DNA of 33,664 bases from Alphaproteobacteria bacterium (GTDB taxonomy: Bacteria; Pseudomonadota; Alphaproteobacteria; Rs-D84): NCBI GenBank assembly GCA_017546265.1, contig JAFYXG010000017.1:1-33664 (forward strand). The letters run 5' to 3'. Below are positions 1 through 10,970 of this stretch, piece after piece. The position numbers and the translations under genes were made by a program. Positions within the stretch are counted from its first letter, which is position 1; each line of letters starts with the position of its first letter. The notes under the pieces were generated by a model. It saw only the letters and a list, made by a program, of their open reading frames with translations, did no database searches and was not told where the DNA came from.

Positions 1-649
1 CCATTAACATTGCGTGTCCACCGGCCGCCGCTATTTCCAATGCGCGCTTGGCCGCGGCTTGGCCGTGAACGTCCGCCATATCCAGTGCAGAATTTGTTGC
101 GCTTTCTGGTGTGGTCAGTTCCGGCACAGGCAAAATCTGGGTGCCTTTGAAATGGTTAATCAGTTGCACAACGTGAAATGGTGCCAAAATATTATCGTTG
201 TTGGACAGGCAGGCCTCGCCCCCTTGGTTGCCGGGACAGATGATGCCAAACCCGTGTTGTTTGGCCCAGACACTGGCCGGTAAAACCGCATCGGTCTTGA
301 CGATGGCACCACTGAGTCCAACCTCGCCCATGATAACATAGTGCGACAATTCTAATTCGGGCAAGACACCAATCGCACACAATATCCCACACAATATCGG
401 CAGGTCAAAATGAGAACCGCTTTTTTCCACGTCCGCAGGCGATAAATTTACCGTCAATCGCTTGGGTGGCAATGATAAATTCAATGCAGATAAAACATTG
501 CGTATGCGTTCGGCAGATTCTTTGACCGCCCTGTCGGCCAGACCAATAATATTAAACTCGGGCTTGGAAAAACCAGATGCCAATTGAACCTGGACATCGA
601 TGTGCGTTGCGTCCATGCCATTAAAAATTACAGAACTTAGTGATATCAT
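1..649 (-). CDS. comM: ComM/YifB-type Mg-chelatase-like AAA+ ATPase, N-terminal part (3' end outside window)
   Basis: The frame reads from an ATG at 649 down to the window start, giving 216 codons, so the gene is cut at its 3' end. The translation begins MISLSSVIFNG and contains GLADRAVKESAERIRNVL and LTVNLSPADVEKSGSHFDLP, the conserved N-terminal Lon-S5-like domain of the ComM/YifB family; the last residues visible (AAKRALEIAAAGGHAML) lead into the ATPase domain, whose Walker A lies just outside. ComM is known as a hexameric helicase that promotes branch migration during natural transformation; in many genomes its role is unclear. The gene is divergent from lepB. No Shine-Dalgarno is visible: a promoter-like -10 ends only 7 nt before the ATG, suggesting a leaderless message. 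Confidence 0.93.
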   Translation of the reverse strand, partial: MISLSSVIFNGMDATHIDVQVQLASGFSKPEFNIIGLADRAVKESAERIRNVLSALNLSLPPKRLTVNLSPADVEKSGSHFDLPILCGILCAIGVLPELELSHYVIMGEVGLSGAIVKTDAVLPASVWAKQHGFGIICPGNQGGEACLSNNDNILAPFHVVQLINHFKGTQILPVPELTTPESATNSALDMADVHGQAAAKRALEIAAAGGHAMLM

Positions 650-656
650 GCGATAA

Positions 657-695
657 ATATTAGAACTTGCACAAATCTAATTCAAGTTCTAAAAT
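657..695. promoter_or_regulatory. Overlapping divergent promoters of comM and lepB, covered by a 10-bp inverted repeat
   Basis: For lepB I see TTGCAC at 667-672 and TAAAAT at 690-695 with a 17-bp spacer. For comM, on the minus strand, I see TTGAAT (680-685) and TAATAT (657-662), also with a 17-bp spacer. A perfect inverted repeat, TTAGAACTTG at 660-669 and CAAGTTCTAA at 683-692, covers both. The placement suggests an operator controlling both genes; the regulator is unknown. Confidence 0.6.
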
Positions 696-723
696 ACCCA
701 AAACAAAAGAAGGATTTTGCATC

Positions 724-1677
724 ATGCCAGCCAAGAATAAAAATACTGCACGAGAATGGTTTAACACGATATTCTATGGGGGGCTGATTGCTATCATTTT
801 CCGCAGTTTGCTGTTGGAACCGTTTAATATCCCATCGGGGTCAATGATTCCGACTCTGCATGTGGGAGACCACATCTTTGTCACCAAGTGGTCGTATGGA
901 TATTCCAGATACTCGTTCCCATTTGGATCGTGGAAACTGTGGAACGGACGGTTCTGGGCGGACGAACCAGAAATTGGTGACGTGGTCGTTTTCCGTAATC
1001 CAACCGATGAAAGTATGGATTATGTAAAACGTCTGATTGGAAAACCAGGTGATACAATCCAGATGATTAGCGGACGGTTGCATATCAATGGGGAACAAGT
1101 TAAACGTGAAAATCCACGTCCGTATGTGTGGGCGGTTCTGCCAAAAGAAGCAAAGCGTGGCGAATATGAAAACGGAACGTTCGAAATAGACGGAAACAAG
1201 ATTTATGTGGATAACAAACCCGCAGAATTCAACTATACAATTCAATACAGCGATATGTGTCGCAATGAACATAAAAAGGTTATAAACCTGTATATGGGAG
1301 AAGATGGACAATATCTGCCAGAAAGTCAGGCGAACTGGAAACCGTCTGAAATCCCATGCGGTATATTCATCATGACAGAATATACAGAAACGTTGCCAAA
1401 TGGTGTGCAACACAGTATTATCGAAACGTCAGACAACGAATACTATGCGGACGACACAATGATGTTCACGGTGCCTGAAAATCACTTCTTCTTTATGGGC
1501 GACAATCGTGACAACAGTGGTGACAGCCGTATGCACGTGGGGTATGTGCCACGTGATAACGTTCTGGGACGTGTTTGGTTCACGTGGTATTCACATAACT
1601 ATTATGCACCAATGCTGGCCCTGTGGTCGTGGGGCGACAAAATGCGTTGGGACAGATTTGGAATGGATATAAAATAA
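724..1677 (+). CDS. lepB: Signal peptidase I
   Basis: Membrane-bound serine protease that removes signal peptides from exported proteins, acting on the outer face of the inner membrane. The ATG at 724 is chosen because AGAAGGA lies at 708-714; an in-frame TTG at 667 lies inside the promoter. The 317-residue product has an N-terminal membrane segment (about residues 15-31), the catalytic serine in PSGSM (Ser40), the general-base lysine in DYVKRLIG (Lys102) and the C-terminal box GDNRDNSGDSR. These are the family's catalytic Ser/Lys dyad and box E. It is somewhat long for the family, with extra sequence in the middle (about residues 115-240), a common type of periplasmic insertion. The next gene, rnc, starts 2 nt after the stop, so the two are co-transcribed. 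Confidence 0.95.
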   Translation: MPAKNKNTAREWFNTIFYGGLIAIIFRSLLLEPFNIPSGSMIPTLHVGDHIFVTKWSYGYSRYSFPFGSWKLWNGRFWADEPEIGDVVVFRNPTDESMDYVKRLIGKPGDTIQMISGRLHINGEQVKRENPRPYVWAVLPKEAKRGEYENGTFEIDGNKIYVDNKPAEFNYTIQYSDMCRNEHKKVINLYMGEDGQYLPESQANWKPSEIPCGIFIMTEYTETLPNGVQHSIIETSDNEYYADDTMMFTVPENHFFFMGDNRDNSGDSRMHVGYVPRDNVLGRVWFTWYSHNYYAPMLALWSWGDKMRWDRFGMDIK

Positions 1678-1678
1678 A

Positions 1679-2311
1679 ATGCAGATATTGAATTACGTTT
1701 TTACAGATAAAAATTTGTTGACACTGGCACTGACACAAAGTGGTGCAGATGCAGTCAACAACAACGAACGTCTGGAATTTATCGGTGACCGTGTGTTGGG
1801 GTTGGTGGTGGCAGAGATGCTGTTCAATATGTTCCCAGGCGAGGCCGAAGGGGATTTGGCACGCAGGCATGCAATGCTGGTATCAACAGAAACGTTGGCA
1901 CAGATGGCATCTAAAATTGGCCTGACCAAGCATATCAGGCACGGACATATGACCGGGGGACGGCTGCAACACGTTTGGGCCGATGCGATGGAGGCCGTGC
2001 TGGGGGCAATCTTTGTTGACGGCGGATTTGATACCGCACGAGAAATTATAACAGCACTGTGGTATGAAATGGCGTCCGAGATGTTGTCGGCACCAAAAGA
2101 CCCAAAAACCGCACTGCAAGAATTTGTGCAAAAACACGATGATGGGGCATTGCCTGTGTATGAATATCTGGAAGCAAACGGTGCATCGCACAACCCAACG
2201 TTCAGTGTTCGGGTCAGTGCAATGGGAAAATCTGCAATCGGGACCGGCACATCTAAAAAATCTGCAAGTATTTCGGCGGCAGATACATTGCTGAAAATCC
2301 TTGCAATTTAG
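1679..2311 (+). CDS. rnc: Ribonuclease III
   Basis: Double-strand-specific endoribonuclease involved in rRNA processing and mRNA turnover. The 210-residue protein has the signature NNERLEFIGDRVLG at 28-41, supplying acidic metal-binding residues Glu33 and Asp37, and WADAMEAVLGA at 100-110, supplying Asp102 and Glu105. A double-stranded-RNA-binding domain occupies about 143-210, ending in the usual Ala-rich helix (ISAADTLLKIL). The ATG at 1679 immediately follows the lepB stop. lepB-rnc pairing is common in Proteobacteria; here secG follows rather than era. The protein is slightly shorter than the roughly 225-residue norm, mostly at the N-terminus. Confidence 0.95.
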   Translation: MQILNYVFTDKNLLTLALTQSGADAVNNNERLEFIGDRVLGLVVAEMLFNMFPGEAEGDLARRHAMLVSTETLAQMASKIGLTKHIRHGHMTGGRLQHVWADAMEAVLGAIFVDGGFDTAREIITALWYEMASEMLSAPKDPKTALQEFVQKHDDGALPVYEYLEANGASHNPTFSVRVSAMGKSAIGTGTSKKSASISAADTLLKILAI

Positions 2312-2358
2312 GTTCAGGGAATATAAAATCAAAATCAATCAACACATAAGGAATAAAA

Positions 2359-2706
2359 ATGTTTTCAATTTTACTGGTTTTACTGATTATCGTTTCTGTT
2401 TTCATGATTGGTATCATTTTGTTGCAAAAATCCGAAGGGTCAGGTATGTCAGGTTCTTCGGCGGCGACAATGTTCGGTGGTGCGTTGACAGGATCGGCAG
2501 CAGGAAATTTCTTGACCAAGTTGACCGCATGGTTGGCTGTGTTGTTCTTTGTTCTGTGTGGGGCATTGGCACTGGTTGCATCCAAGATGAACGTGACCGC
2601 ACAACAAAGTGATTTGCGTCAGGAAATTATGATTCAAGACGCAACCGCACAGGCAACAGAACCCGTGGCAGACGTGCCTGCGGAACCAACACCGGTGACG
2701 GAATAA
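2359..2706 (+). CDS. secG: Preprotein translocase subunit SecG
   Basis: Small accessory subunit of the SecYEG inner-membrane translocon. The 115-residue protein has two hydrophobic helices (about residues 2-20 and 52-74) separated by the conserved segment LLQKSEGSGMSGSSA, diagnostic of SecG. The C-terminal tail (about 80-115) is rich in Ala, Glu, Pro and Thr and looks disordered, as in many alphaproteobacterial SecG proteins. AAGGAA at 2348-2353 precedes the ATG. The gene follows rnc by 47 bp and is probably the last of the lepB-rnc-secG operon, since a strong terminator comes directly after it. Confidence 0.92.
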   Translation: MFSILLVLLIIVSVFMIGIILLQKSEGSGMSGSSAATMFGGALTGSAAGNFLTKLTAWLAVLFFVLCGALALVASKMNVTAQQSDLRQEIMIQDATAQATEPVADVPAEPTPVTE

Positions 2707-2714
2707 TTTCATGT

Positions 2715-2744
2715 AAAAAATCCGCCAAAATGGCGGATTTTTTT
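2715..2744. terminator. Rho-independent terminator after secG (bidirectional)
   Basis: The stem AATCCGCCA pairs with TGGCGGATT across a 3-nt loop, followed by a run of T. The flanking A run makes it usable from the minus strand too, where the outer-membrane protein gene ends at 2749. Confidence 0.9.
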
Positions 2745-2748
2745 GTTC

Positions 2749-3726
2749 CTAGAACTCGAACCGTATTCCCAGCATTACATTTGCATAGAATACATTTTCG
2801 GCATTAAACCAACTGCGATGACGGGTGTCGTCTGCGTTTGATAAATCCCATTTGATACGTGGCAGATATGTCAGGCGTGCACCAAAATCAAAAAACGCAT
2901 ATTCGGTTATACCATACGAAAAGCCCAAGGCCAACAAGCCAGCCAAATTAGAACTGTCGGTTTCGGAACGATTAAACTGTAAAACGCCGGCGGTTTCGCC
3001 CTCTTCCCCATAGTGTTCACGCAAATCAACATCAGATGACAGGTCGCCATAGGCATCAGTCAATGTCATTACCGTCTTGGAATCAGCATAACCAATACCG
3101 AACCCAACATACGGTATAAATTTGCCAGCAGGTTTGGACAAACCATCAAAGAAATCATAAAACGCCATGGCACTGATGATGTCCGTGGTCACATTTGAAT
3201 GGACCGAGCCAACCTGGGCATTGATAATAACCTCTTCTGCCAGGGTGCCACCGTATAATGGCACATCGCCACTGAACAGTGGGGTGGCGTTATACTGGGC
3301 CTCGCTGATATGATCCCAGCCGATTTCCATACGCCACTGCGGACGATTTGGCAGGGTCATACCGATACTGCCACCGGCAGAGAAAGAAAAACTCTCGTAA
3401 TTTTTGTCGGCTGGTAATTTATCCAATTCCGCAACACCTGCATAACTGTAATTATCACAGTTTTCACATGCCAAATACACACTTTCCGATATGACCTGGG
3501 TCAAGGTGTCGTCAATGTAATAGGCCGATGTCAACGGTGCGGTCTTGTTCTCAATCGAGCCAAACCCAAACGCACCACCGCCACGAAATGACATCACAAA
3601 GCGGGCACCGTCATCTTCATACCAACCATCGCCGATAAATTCCCCATCATACTGCCAATTGGCGTATGACGGCATTGCCATCAAACATGATAATATGGGC
3701 AAAAGTGTTAAATTCTTTATTCTCAT
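2749..3726 (-). CDS. Outer-membrane beta-barrel protein with signal peptide
   Basis: The 325-residue product starts with a signal peptide (MRIKNLTLLPILSCLMAMPSYA, cleavage probably after Ala22). The mature part alternates glycine-rich and aromatic strands (MSFRGGGAFGFG, IPYVGFGIGYADS, LGFSYGITEYAFFDFGARL) and ends in GIRFEF with a C-terminal Phe, the usual BAM recognition signature of outer-membrane barrels. It resembles the broad opacity/OmpA-like or rickettsial surface-antigen type barrels, but I cannot name a family. I choose the ATG at 3726 rather than a longer frame because the signal peptide starts there. A TATAAT lies 7 nt upstream of the ATG, so the mRNA may be nearly leaderless. Two cysteines (about ACENCDNYS) could form a loop disulfide. 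Confidence 0.75.
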   Translation of the reverse strand: MRIKNLTLLPILSCLMAMPSYANWQYDGEFIGDGWYEDDGARFVMSFRGGGAFGFGSIENKTAPLTSAYYIDDTLTQVISESVYLACENCDNYSYAGVAELDKLPADKNYESFSFSAGGSIGMTLPNRPQWRMEIGWDHISEAQYNATPLFSGDVPLYGGTLAEEVIINAQVGSVHSNVTTDIISAMAFYDFFDGLSKPAGKFIPYVGFGIGYADSKTVMTLTDAYGDLSSDVDLREHYGEEGETAGVLQFNRSETDSSNLAGLLALGFSYGITEYAFFDFGARLTYLPRIKWDLSNADDTRHRSWFNAENVFYANVMLGIRFEF

Positions 3727-3769
3727 ACCCGATATTATATCATAAATTAGGGGCAGATAAAAACACATT

Positions 3770-5548
3770 TTACGGGGTGGATATTATTTGACGGAATATC
3801 TCGGCTGGGATTGTGCCACCCGTGACAGACGAATCCATCGGGGTAAAGTCATCGTTTCCTGTCCAGACCCCGATTATCAATTCTGGGGTTGCACCAACGA
3901 ACCAGGCGTCACGGTTTTCATTGCTGGTTCCCGTTTTACCGCCCAGAACATTGTCTGTGCGGGCCCGACCACCCGTGCCACCAGAGGCGACAACGTCCAA
4001 CAGCATTTTCTGCATAAATTCCACCGTTTCAGGCGACAATATTTGTATTGTTTCAGAAGGATTACGTTCATACAACACATTACCAGACACATCGGTTATC
4101 TTGGTAATAGAATATGGGCGAACCGAGTTGCCGTTATTCCATATCACGGCATAGATGTTGGTTAAATCCAACAAACTCATTTCCGAGGCACCAAGAACCG
4201 TCGAATACTCACGACGAAGTCGGGTTCCAACCCCCAAACGGCCTGCCATATTCAAGACGGATTCTATGCCATAGGTTTCGGTCAGTTTCAGTGGAACGGA
4301 ATTTACACTTTTGGCAAAGGCGGTGGCCAATGTGATATCGCCATAATATCTTTCGTTGTAGTTACGGGGGCTGTAATCCCCAATCGCAAATGGGGAATCA
4401 TTGACGTATGAATCTGGCATCATACCGTTTTCAAGTGCAACCAGATACACAACTGGTTTAAACGCACTGCCTGGTTGGCGGGGGGCGGTGACACGGTTAA
4501 ACTGGCTGGCTTGGTAATCAACACCGCCAGACATCGCACGCAATGTTCCATCGGGTTGCATTGCGACAACCGCACCCTGATATGGTGGTGTTTTTTGTGG
4601 TAATATTTCGGCAATACGTTCCTGTAATCTGCGGTCGATTGTGGTATAGACATACAAATCGGTGTCATAATCGCCAAGACGAGATTTAACCTCGTCTATG
4701 ACATAATCGGTCCAATAGCGATACATATTGGTATCTGGCAATGGGGTGGCGGGGGCCAATTGCTGGGCGGATATACGGGCCTGATTCAGGGTAATATATC
4801 CCTGGCGAACCATTTCCTGCAATACAACACGGGCACGGGCAATGTTTTTTTCTGGATTTCTCAGGGGACTGTATGTCGTTGGGGCCTTTAACATCGCAGA
4901 TATTTGTGCGGACTGGGCAATGGTAAGTTCCGTGGCAGGAACCTGAAACAAAACACGAGATGCCGCATCAATACCACGCATTCCACCAACCAGTGACACA
5001 CGGTTCATATACAAATCCAAAACCTGATTCTTGGTAAAGCGATTTTCCAACCAATAGGATAATATAAGTTCTTGAACCTTGCGGGTGATGGTTTTTTCAC
5101 GTGATAAAAATATGTTCTTGGCCGTTTGCTGGGTTATTGATGAACCGCCGGCCGTTATGCGACCATGACGCAGGTTTGATACAATCGCACGGGCAATACC
5201 ACGAAAGTCCAAGGGACCGTGCTGAAAAAAACGTTTGTCTTCAATGGCAACTATGGCCTGCCAGACGTGTGGGGGCAACGTTTCGGTGGATACCGGTGTG
5301 CCCATTATGCGACCCGACGAACGGATTTCGTTGCCGGCAGAATCTAATATCATTATCGCAGGAGAACGTGTTTCGTTTAATATAGAATCCAGCGATGGCA
5401 TACGCAGATAGACATAGCCAACATACCCCAGAACACCCACAACACATATTAAACACAGGTTAAACAGATATACAAAAATACGCCGACGCAACGATGGACG
5501 TGGACGGTCGGTCGGATTGACATTTTGGACATTGTCACGACGTGCCAA
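3770..5548 (-). CDS. Class A penicillin-binding protein (PBP1a/1c-like glycosyltransferase-transpeptidase)
   Basis: Bifunctional peptidoglycan synthase anchored in the inner membrane. The 592-residue product has a basic N-terminus, one membrane helix (about 24-47), a GT51 glycosyltransferase domain with catalytic Glu103 in AIEDKRFFQHG and the GGSSITQQ motif (134-141), and a transpeptidase domain with the SxxK serine in GSAFKP (Ser361), SVN (414-416) and KTGT (538-541). It is compact: the OB-fold insert of gamma-proteobacterial PBP1a is absent. The start is a TTG at 5548, supported by AAGGAG 7 nt upstream; no ATG lies between the promoter region and the membrane helix. It ends 43 bp before the downstream outer-membrane protein gene on the same strand and is divergent from the gene at 5618. 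Confidence 0.9.
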   Translation of the reverse strand: MARRDNVQNVNPTDRPRPSLRRRIFVYLFNLCLICVVGVLGYVGYVYLRMPSLDSILNETRSPAIMILDSAGNEIRSSGRIMGTPVSTETLPPHVWQAIVAIEDKRFFQHGPLDFRGIARAIVSNLRHGRITAGGSSITQQTAKNIFLSREKTITRKVQELILSYWLENRFTKNQVLDLYMNRVSLVGGMRGIDAASRVLFQVPATELTIAQSAQISAMLKAPTTYSPLRNPEKNIARARVVLQEMVRQGYITLNQARISAQQLAPATPLPDTNMYRYWTDYVIDEVKSRLGDYDTDLYVYTTIDRRLQERIAEILPQKTPPYQGAVVAMQPDGTLRAMSGGVDYQASQFNRVTAPRQPGSAFKPVVYLVALENGMMPDSYVNDSPFAIGDYSPRNYNERYYGDITLATAFAKSVNSVPLKLTETYGIESVLNMAGRLGVGTRLRREYSTVLGASEMSLLDLTNIYAVIWNNGNSVRPYSITKITDVSGNVLYERNPSETIQILSPETVEFMQKMLLDVVASGGTGGRARTDNVLGGKTGTSNENRDAWFVGATPELIIGVWTGNDDFTPMDSSVTGGTIPAEIFRQIISTP

Positions 5549-5559
5549 TTGAAATCTCC

Positions 5560-5589
5560 TTGCCTTGGGTGGTATATTGCAACTATAAT
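5560..5589 (+). promoter_or_regulatory. Promoter of the outer-membrane protein gene at 5618
   Basis: TTGCCT (5560-5565) and TATAAT (5584-5589) are separated by 18 bp, about 29 nt upstream of the ATG, with AAAGGAAA as ribosome binding site at 5603-5610. The -35 overlaps the Shine-Dalgarno region of the divergent penicillin-binding protein gene. Confidence 0.6.
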
Positions 5590-5617
5590 AAGTTATGCAC
5601 GAAAAGGAAAGCATTAT

Positions 5618-6268
5618 ATGAAAAAATTTATTTTGATGGTCATGTTGGCAACCGCCCTGCCCGCTGTGGCGGACGAAGAAATCTTGTGGGACGATTATGC
5701 CACAGCCGAAGAACAACAAAAATTCGATAACTATGTCGGGATTCGCCTGCATAAAAACGAACGCATATCGTTTAACTATGACATTCGTGATGGGGCCGGA
5801 ACAACCATCAAGGACGATAATCTGGGGGTCGGGGTTGTGGTTGGAAATCGGCTGGCCGACTTTTTAAGAATTGAATTCGAGACAATGTATAATGGTCTGG
5901 ACGACAGTAAACGTGGTATTGATTTTGACTATGACATTTGGGCAAATATGATAAATGTTTATCTGACACGTGAATATGAAAATATTGTCGCACCATACGT
6001 TGGGGTTGGCATCGGTTTTTCAACAATCTGGGCAGACGTTGGTGGGATTGCACCGCATACATCAGATACAGTTTTTGATTTGTCTTATTCAATAATGGCA
6101 GGGGTCAGTTTTTCTCTGAACGAACGGCTTGATTTAGATATGGGGGTCAAATATCAAAAGTATGGCGATATTGACCACGAAACAAACAACGGGACATACG
6201 CAACAACGGACGCAGATGCGACCGAGTTCTATATCGGGGCCGTGTATCGCTTCGGATTAAATGAATAA
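5618..6268 (+). CDS. Outer-membrane beta-barrel porin-like protein
   Basis: A 216-residue exported protein. The signal peptide MKKFILMVMLATALPAVA is cleaved before DEEILWDD. The mature chain has the alternating pattern of an eight-stranded OmpA/Opa-like barrel, with strands such as YVGIRLHKNERISF, VAPYVGVGIGFSTIW and EFYIGAVYRFGLNE. The last strand contains an aromatic-rich ending but finishes in Asn-Glu rather than Phe. The ATG at 5618 is supported by the signal peptide and an AAAGGAAA site. It is not obviously a paralogue of the protein at 2749-3726, though both are small barrels flanking the penicillin-binding protein gene. Specific function unknown. Confidence 0.75.
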   Translation: MKKFILMVMLATALPAVADEEILWDDYATAEEQQKFDNYVGIRLHKNERISFNYDIRDGAGTTIKDDNLGVGVVVGNRLADFLRIEFETMYNGLDDSKRGIDFDYDIWANMINVYLTREYENIVAPYVGVGIGFSTIWADVGGIAPHTSDTVFDLSYSIMAGVSFSLNERLDLDMGVKYQKYGDIDHETNNGTYATTDADATEFYIGAVYRFGLNE

Positions 6269-6292
6269 AAAATCCCCAAATGGGGATTTTTT
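6267..6292. terminator. Bidirectional terminator between convergent genes
   Basis: ATCCCCA and TGGGGAT form a stem with A and T runs on the two sides. It ends the plus-strand barrel gene and the minus-strand ligA operon. Confidence 0.88.
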
Positions 6293-6299
6293 ATTTTGA

Positions 6300-8641
<2,342 letters not shown>

Positions 8642-9454
8642 TTACTTGTTATCCAGACCCTTTAACAAGATGTCTTTCAAATCGTTTGGTATCATACCCG
8701 TTGTGGAATAGCCACAGTCAACATGATGAACCTCGCCGGTGACGGCAGATGACAGGTCACTGAACAAATAAACGGCAGAACCGCTGACATCGTCCAGGGT
8801 CATATTACGACGTAATGGTGTTTGGTCGGCATTTAAACGCAACATTGCCTTGAATCCGCCAACGCCACTGGAAGCCAGGGTCATAATTGGGCCTGCACTG
8901 ATTGCATTTACACGGATACCGTCACGACCCAGGTCAGATGCCAGATAGCGAACACTGCTGTCCAGGGCGGATTTGGCAACACCCATTACGTTATAATTTG
9001 GAACAGATTTTTCCCCACCATAGTATGTCAGGGTGACTATACTGCCCCCATTGGTCATCAAACGTGATGCACGACGGGTCAGATCAACCAAAGAATATAC
9101 CGATATGTCCATCGTGTTCTTGAAGTTTTCACGGGTCGTGTCAGCATAGCGACCTGTCAATTCGTTCTTGTCTGAAAATGCAATGGCATGCAACATTCCG
9201 TCCAGATGCCCCCACTCGGATTCTATTTTACGAAACAGGTCGTCCATCTGTTCATCGTTTTGGACATTACATTCCTGGACAAATTTGGCACCAATTGATT
9301 CCGCCAGTGGACGAACACGCTTTTCCAATGCAGGCATCGCATATGGCATCGCAATTTCTGCCCCTAATTCATGTGCACGCTTGGCAATTGCCCACGCCAT
9401 AGACCAATCGTTGGCAACGCCCGTGATTAAAATCTTTTTCCCTTGTAATAACAT
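8642..9454 (-). CDS. fabI: Enoyl-[acyl-carrier-protein] reductase (NADH), FabI type
   Basis: Catalyses the last reduction in each round of type II fatty-acid elongation. The 270-residue protein has the FabI-variant nucleotide-binding motif (ITGVANDWSMAWAIA, about 10-24), the NVQNDEQ segment after the third strand, and the catalytic Tyr154-x6-Lys161 pair in NYNVMGVAK, preceded by the paired tyrosines of TLTYYGGE. The C-terminal substrate-loop region (GPIMTLASSGVGGF) matches the triclosan-sensitive FabI class. AAGGAA stands 7 nt before the ATG. It is transcribed alone, with its own promoter and terminator. Confidence 0.95.
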   Translation of the reverse strand: MLLQGKKILITGVANDWSMAWAIAKRAHELGAEIAMPYAMPALEKRVRPLAESIGAKFVQECNVQNDEQMDDLFRKIESEWGHLDGMLHAIAFSDKNELTGRYADTTRENFKNTMDISVYSLVDLTRRASRLMTNGGSIVTLTYYGGEKSVPNYNVMGVAKSALDSSVRYLASDLGRDGIRVNAISAGPIMTLASSGVGGFKAMLRLNADQTPLRRNMTLDDVSGSAVYLFSDLSSAVTGEVHHVDCGYSTTGMIPNDLKDILLKGLDNK

Positions 9455-9493
9455 CTGTGATTCCTTTTTGTTATTTTCTATTGGACAAGTGAA

Positions 9494-9522
9494 AATATAT
9501 CACTAAAATATCCATCCCGCAA
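9494..9522 (-). promoter_or_regulatory. fabI promoter
   Basis: On the minus strand TTGCGG (9517-9522) and TATATT (9494-9499) are spaced by 17 bp, about 40 nt upstream of the fabI ATG. Confidence 0.55.
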
Positions 9523-9546
9523 TTAGAAAAAAGTTTGACAAAGGTA

Positions 9547-9574
9547 TTGACAATTTATTATTTCTGTCTATAAT
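9547..9574 (+). promoter_or_regulatory. Full-consensus sigma-70 promoter
   Basis: TTGACA (9547-9552) and TATAAT (9569-9574) are both perfect, with a 16-bp spacer. It drives the gene at 9614, which has AAGGAG at 9601-9606. This is the strongest-looking promoter in the window, so the unknown protein may be abundant. Confidence 0.85.
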
Positions 9575-9613
9575 ACAAGTGTAAAAATAAAAAAATACGT
9601 AAGGAGTATTAAA

Positions 9614-10960
9614 ATGAAAGCAACAGTTCAAGACGTTAGCGACATGCTGACAACGGGCAAATTGCCGGCGTGGTTTGATACCATTTCTGACGACAGTCAA
9701 AAAAAAGAATTATGGAGACGGTTTAACGATACAATTATCACAGACCAGGGCACTGTTGAAGGCAATTCATTTGTGAACCAAGTGACCTTTGTGACCAGTG
9801 CCCGTGTAAATATGGCAATAGGGTTGTTTAAGATATTGCTTGAAAATGGTGCATTGGCACAATTTAATAAATACGATCAATTGGAAATCTTGTATCTGAA
9901 TTGCAATACATTGGAATTCTTGAACAAGGCAGACCGTGAAACCGTATATCAAGCGATGGTAAAATCTGGTTTGCTGGCCGATTTGGCAAAACGCAAATAT
10001 CAAGCAGAAACACTAAAAAAAGAATTTGATGTTTGGGCACAACTGGCATTACACCGTTGCAGTTTTGCTCAACGCAGCAATGCAACTTGGTTGACCGAAG
10101 CAACTGATGGAAAATTGCTGAAAATATTGAATTGTGTCAGCGAATTTGATAAAGACATCAAAGTTGCCCGTGACATTATTGCTGCGAACATCCAAGCAGC
10201 CAAAGAAAAAGAACGTGCAGACGAAGAAGCACGAAAAAAGGCAGAAGAAGAATTCAGACGTAAATCATTAGAAGCCGAACGTCAAAAACGTGAAGCACAG
10301 GCAAAACGTGAAAAAGAAATCATTGCCGCTTTGCGGGAAAAGGTTTTGCAGGTGGTAAAATCTGTTGACGAAGGCAAATGGACGATCCCGGTAAAATTTA
10401 CTGTAAATGACCAAACATTTGGCCAGGGATATGCGTTCAGCAATGCACTGTCCAAAGAAGAATGGACAACGCTGGTGTCAAAAATCTTGAAACTGGCACC
10501 AACCATCAAGACAGAGGTGGACTTGAAACGCTATGCCCAGACATTAAAGTCAATTGACAACATCAGAATGCACACCAAAATTCCAACACAGCCCGTATCA
10601 CGTGCATTGAACATCAAGGTAAAAAGACAGTTCTTGGATATTTTGGGCATTAAAACAGATGAACTGGACGACAGTCGCTATGGCAAAGACACAGCGTCCA
10701 TCGCACGCAAGGCACAGGTGCGTCAAATACTGAACGAATATGACTGCGTATTTGGTGGGGTCAAGACACTGCTCACAGTGAACTATACAAATCATCTGGA
10801 ACGTGTTCGCAAAAGTTGGAACAATGACCTTGCAACGAAACGCAGTAAATTTGTGCGTAAGGTTGGCGATGTGCTGGTTCCATATGAATTACCACAAGGA
10901 CTGGCAGCGATTGAAGCAAAAATTGCCGATATGCTGTATAAACCAGCCAAGGTAAAATAA
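9614..10960 (+). CDS. Hypothetical cytoplasmic protein with central charged coiled coil
   Basis: A 448-residue protein I cannot assign to a family. There is no signal peptide or membrane helix. The N-terminal part (about 1-190) looks helical and globular; about 190-250 is a highly charged Lys/Glu/Arg/Ala coiled coil (KEKERADEEARKKAEEE and following); the C-terminal part (about 255-448) is basic and mixed, with two segments reading like DNA- or RNA-binding regions by charge only. It has a perfect-consensus promoter, a good AAGGAG site and its own terminator, so it is a single well-expressed gene. Codon use matches the neighbouring housekeeping genes. The next gene (11070) is also unknown and on the same strand. 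Function not inferred. Confidence 0.8.
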   Translation: MKATVQDVSDMLTTGKLPAWFDTISDDSQKKELWRRFNDTIITDQGTVEGNSFVNQVTFVTSARVNMAIGLFKILLENGALAQFNKYDQLEILYLNCNTLEFLNKADRETVYQAMVKSGLLADLAKRKYQAETLKKEFDVWAQLALHRCSFAQRSNATWLTEATDGKLLKILNCVSEFDKDIKVARDIIAANIQAAKEKERADEEARKKAEEEFRRKSLEAERQKREAQAKREKEIIAALREKVLQVVKSVDEGKWTIPVKFTVNDQTFGQGYAFSNALSKEEWTTLVSKILKLAPTIKTEVDLKRYAQTLKSIDNIRMHTKIPTQPVSRALNIKVKRQFLDILGIKTDELDDSRYGKDTASIARKAQVRQILNEYDCVFGGVKTLLTVNYTNHLERVRKSWNNDLATKRSKFVRKVGDVLVPYELPQGLAAIEAKIADMLYKPAKVK

Positions 10961-10970
10961 AAACATTAAA

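Noticed and set aside
14-283. 89-residue plus-strand open frame
   Set aside because: It lies wholly antisense to the comM coding frame, whose translation matches the family; no ribosome binding site.
841-1413. 190-residue minus-strand frame over lepB
   Set aside because: Antisense to the conserved signal peptidase catalytic region; composition is Phe/His/Cys-rich, as expected of a shadow frame.
1693-2250. 185-residue minus-strand frame over rnc
   Set aside because: Antisense to conserved RNase III motifs; Ser/Ala-rich shadow translation without a ribosome binding site.
5549-5752. N-terminal extension of the penicillin-binding protein frame to an upstream start
   Set aside because: It would overlap the divergent outer-membrane gene's signal peptide; a TTG with AAGGAG at 5548 is better, and the extension does not resemble the family.
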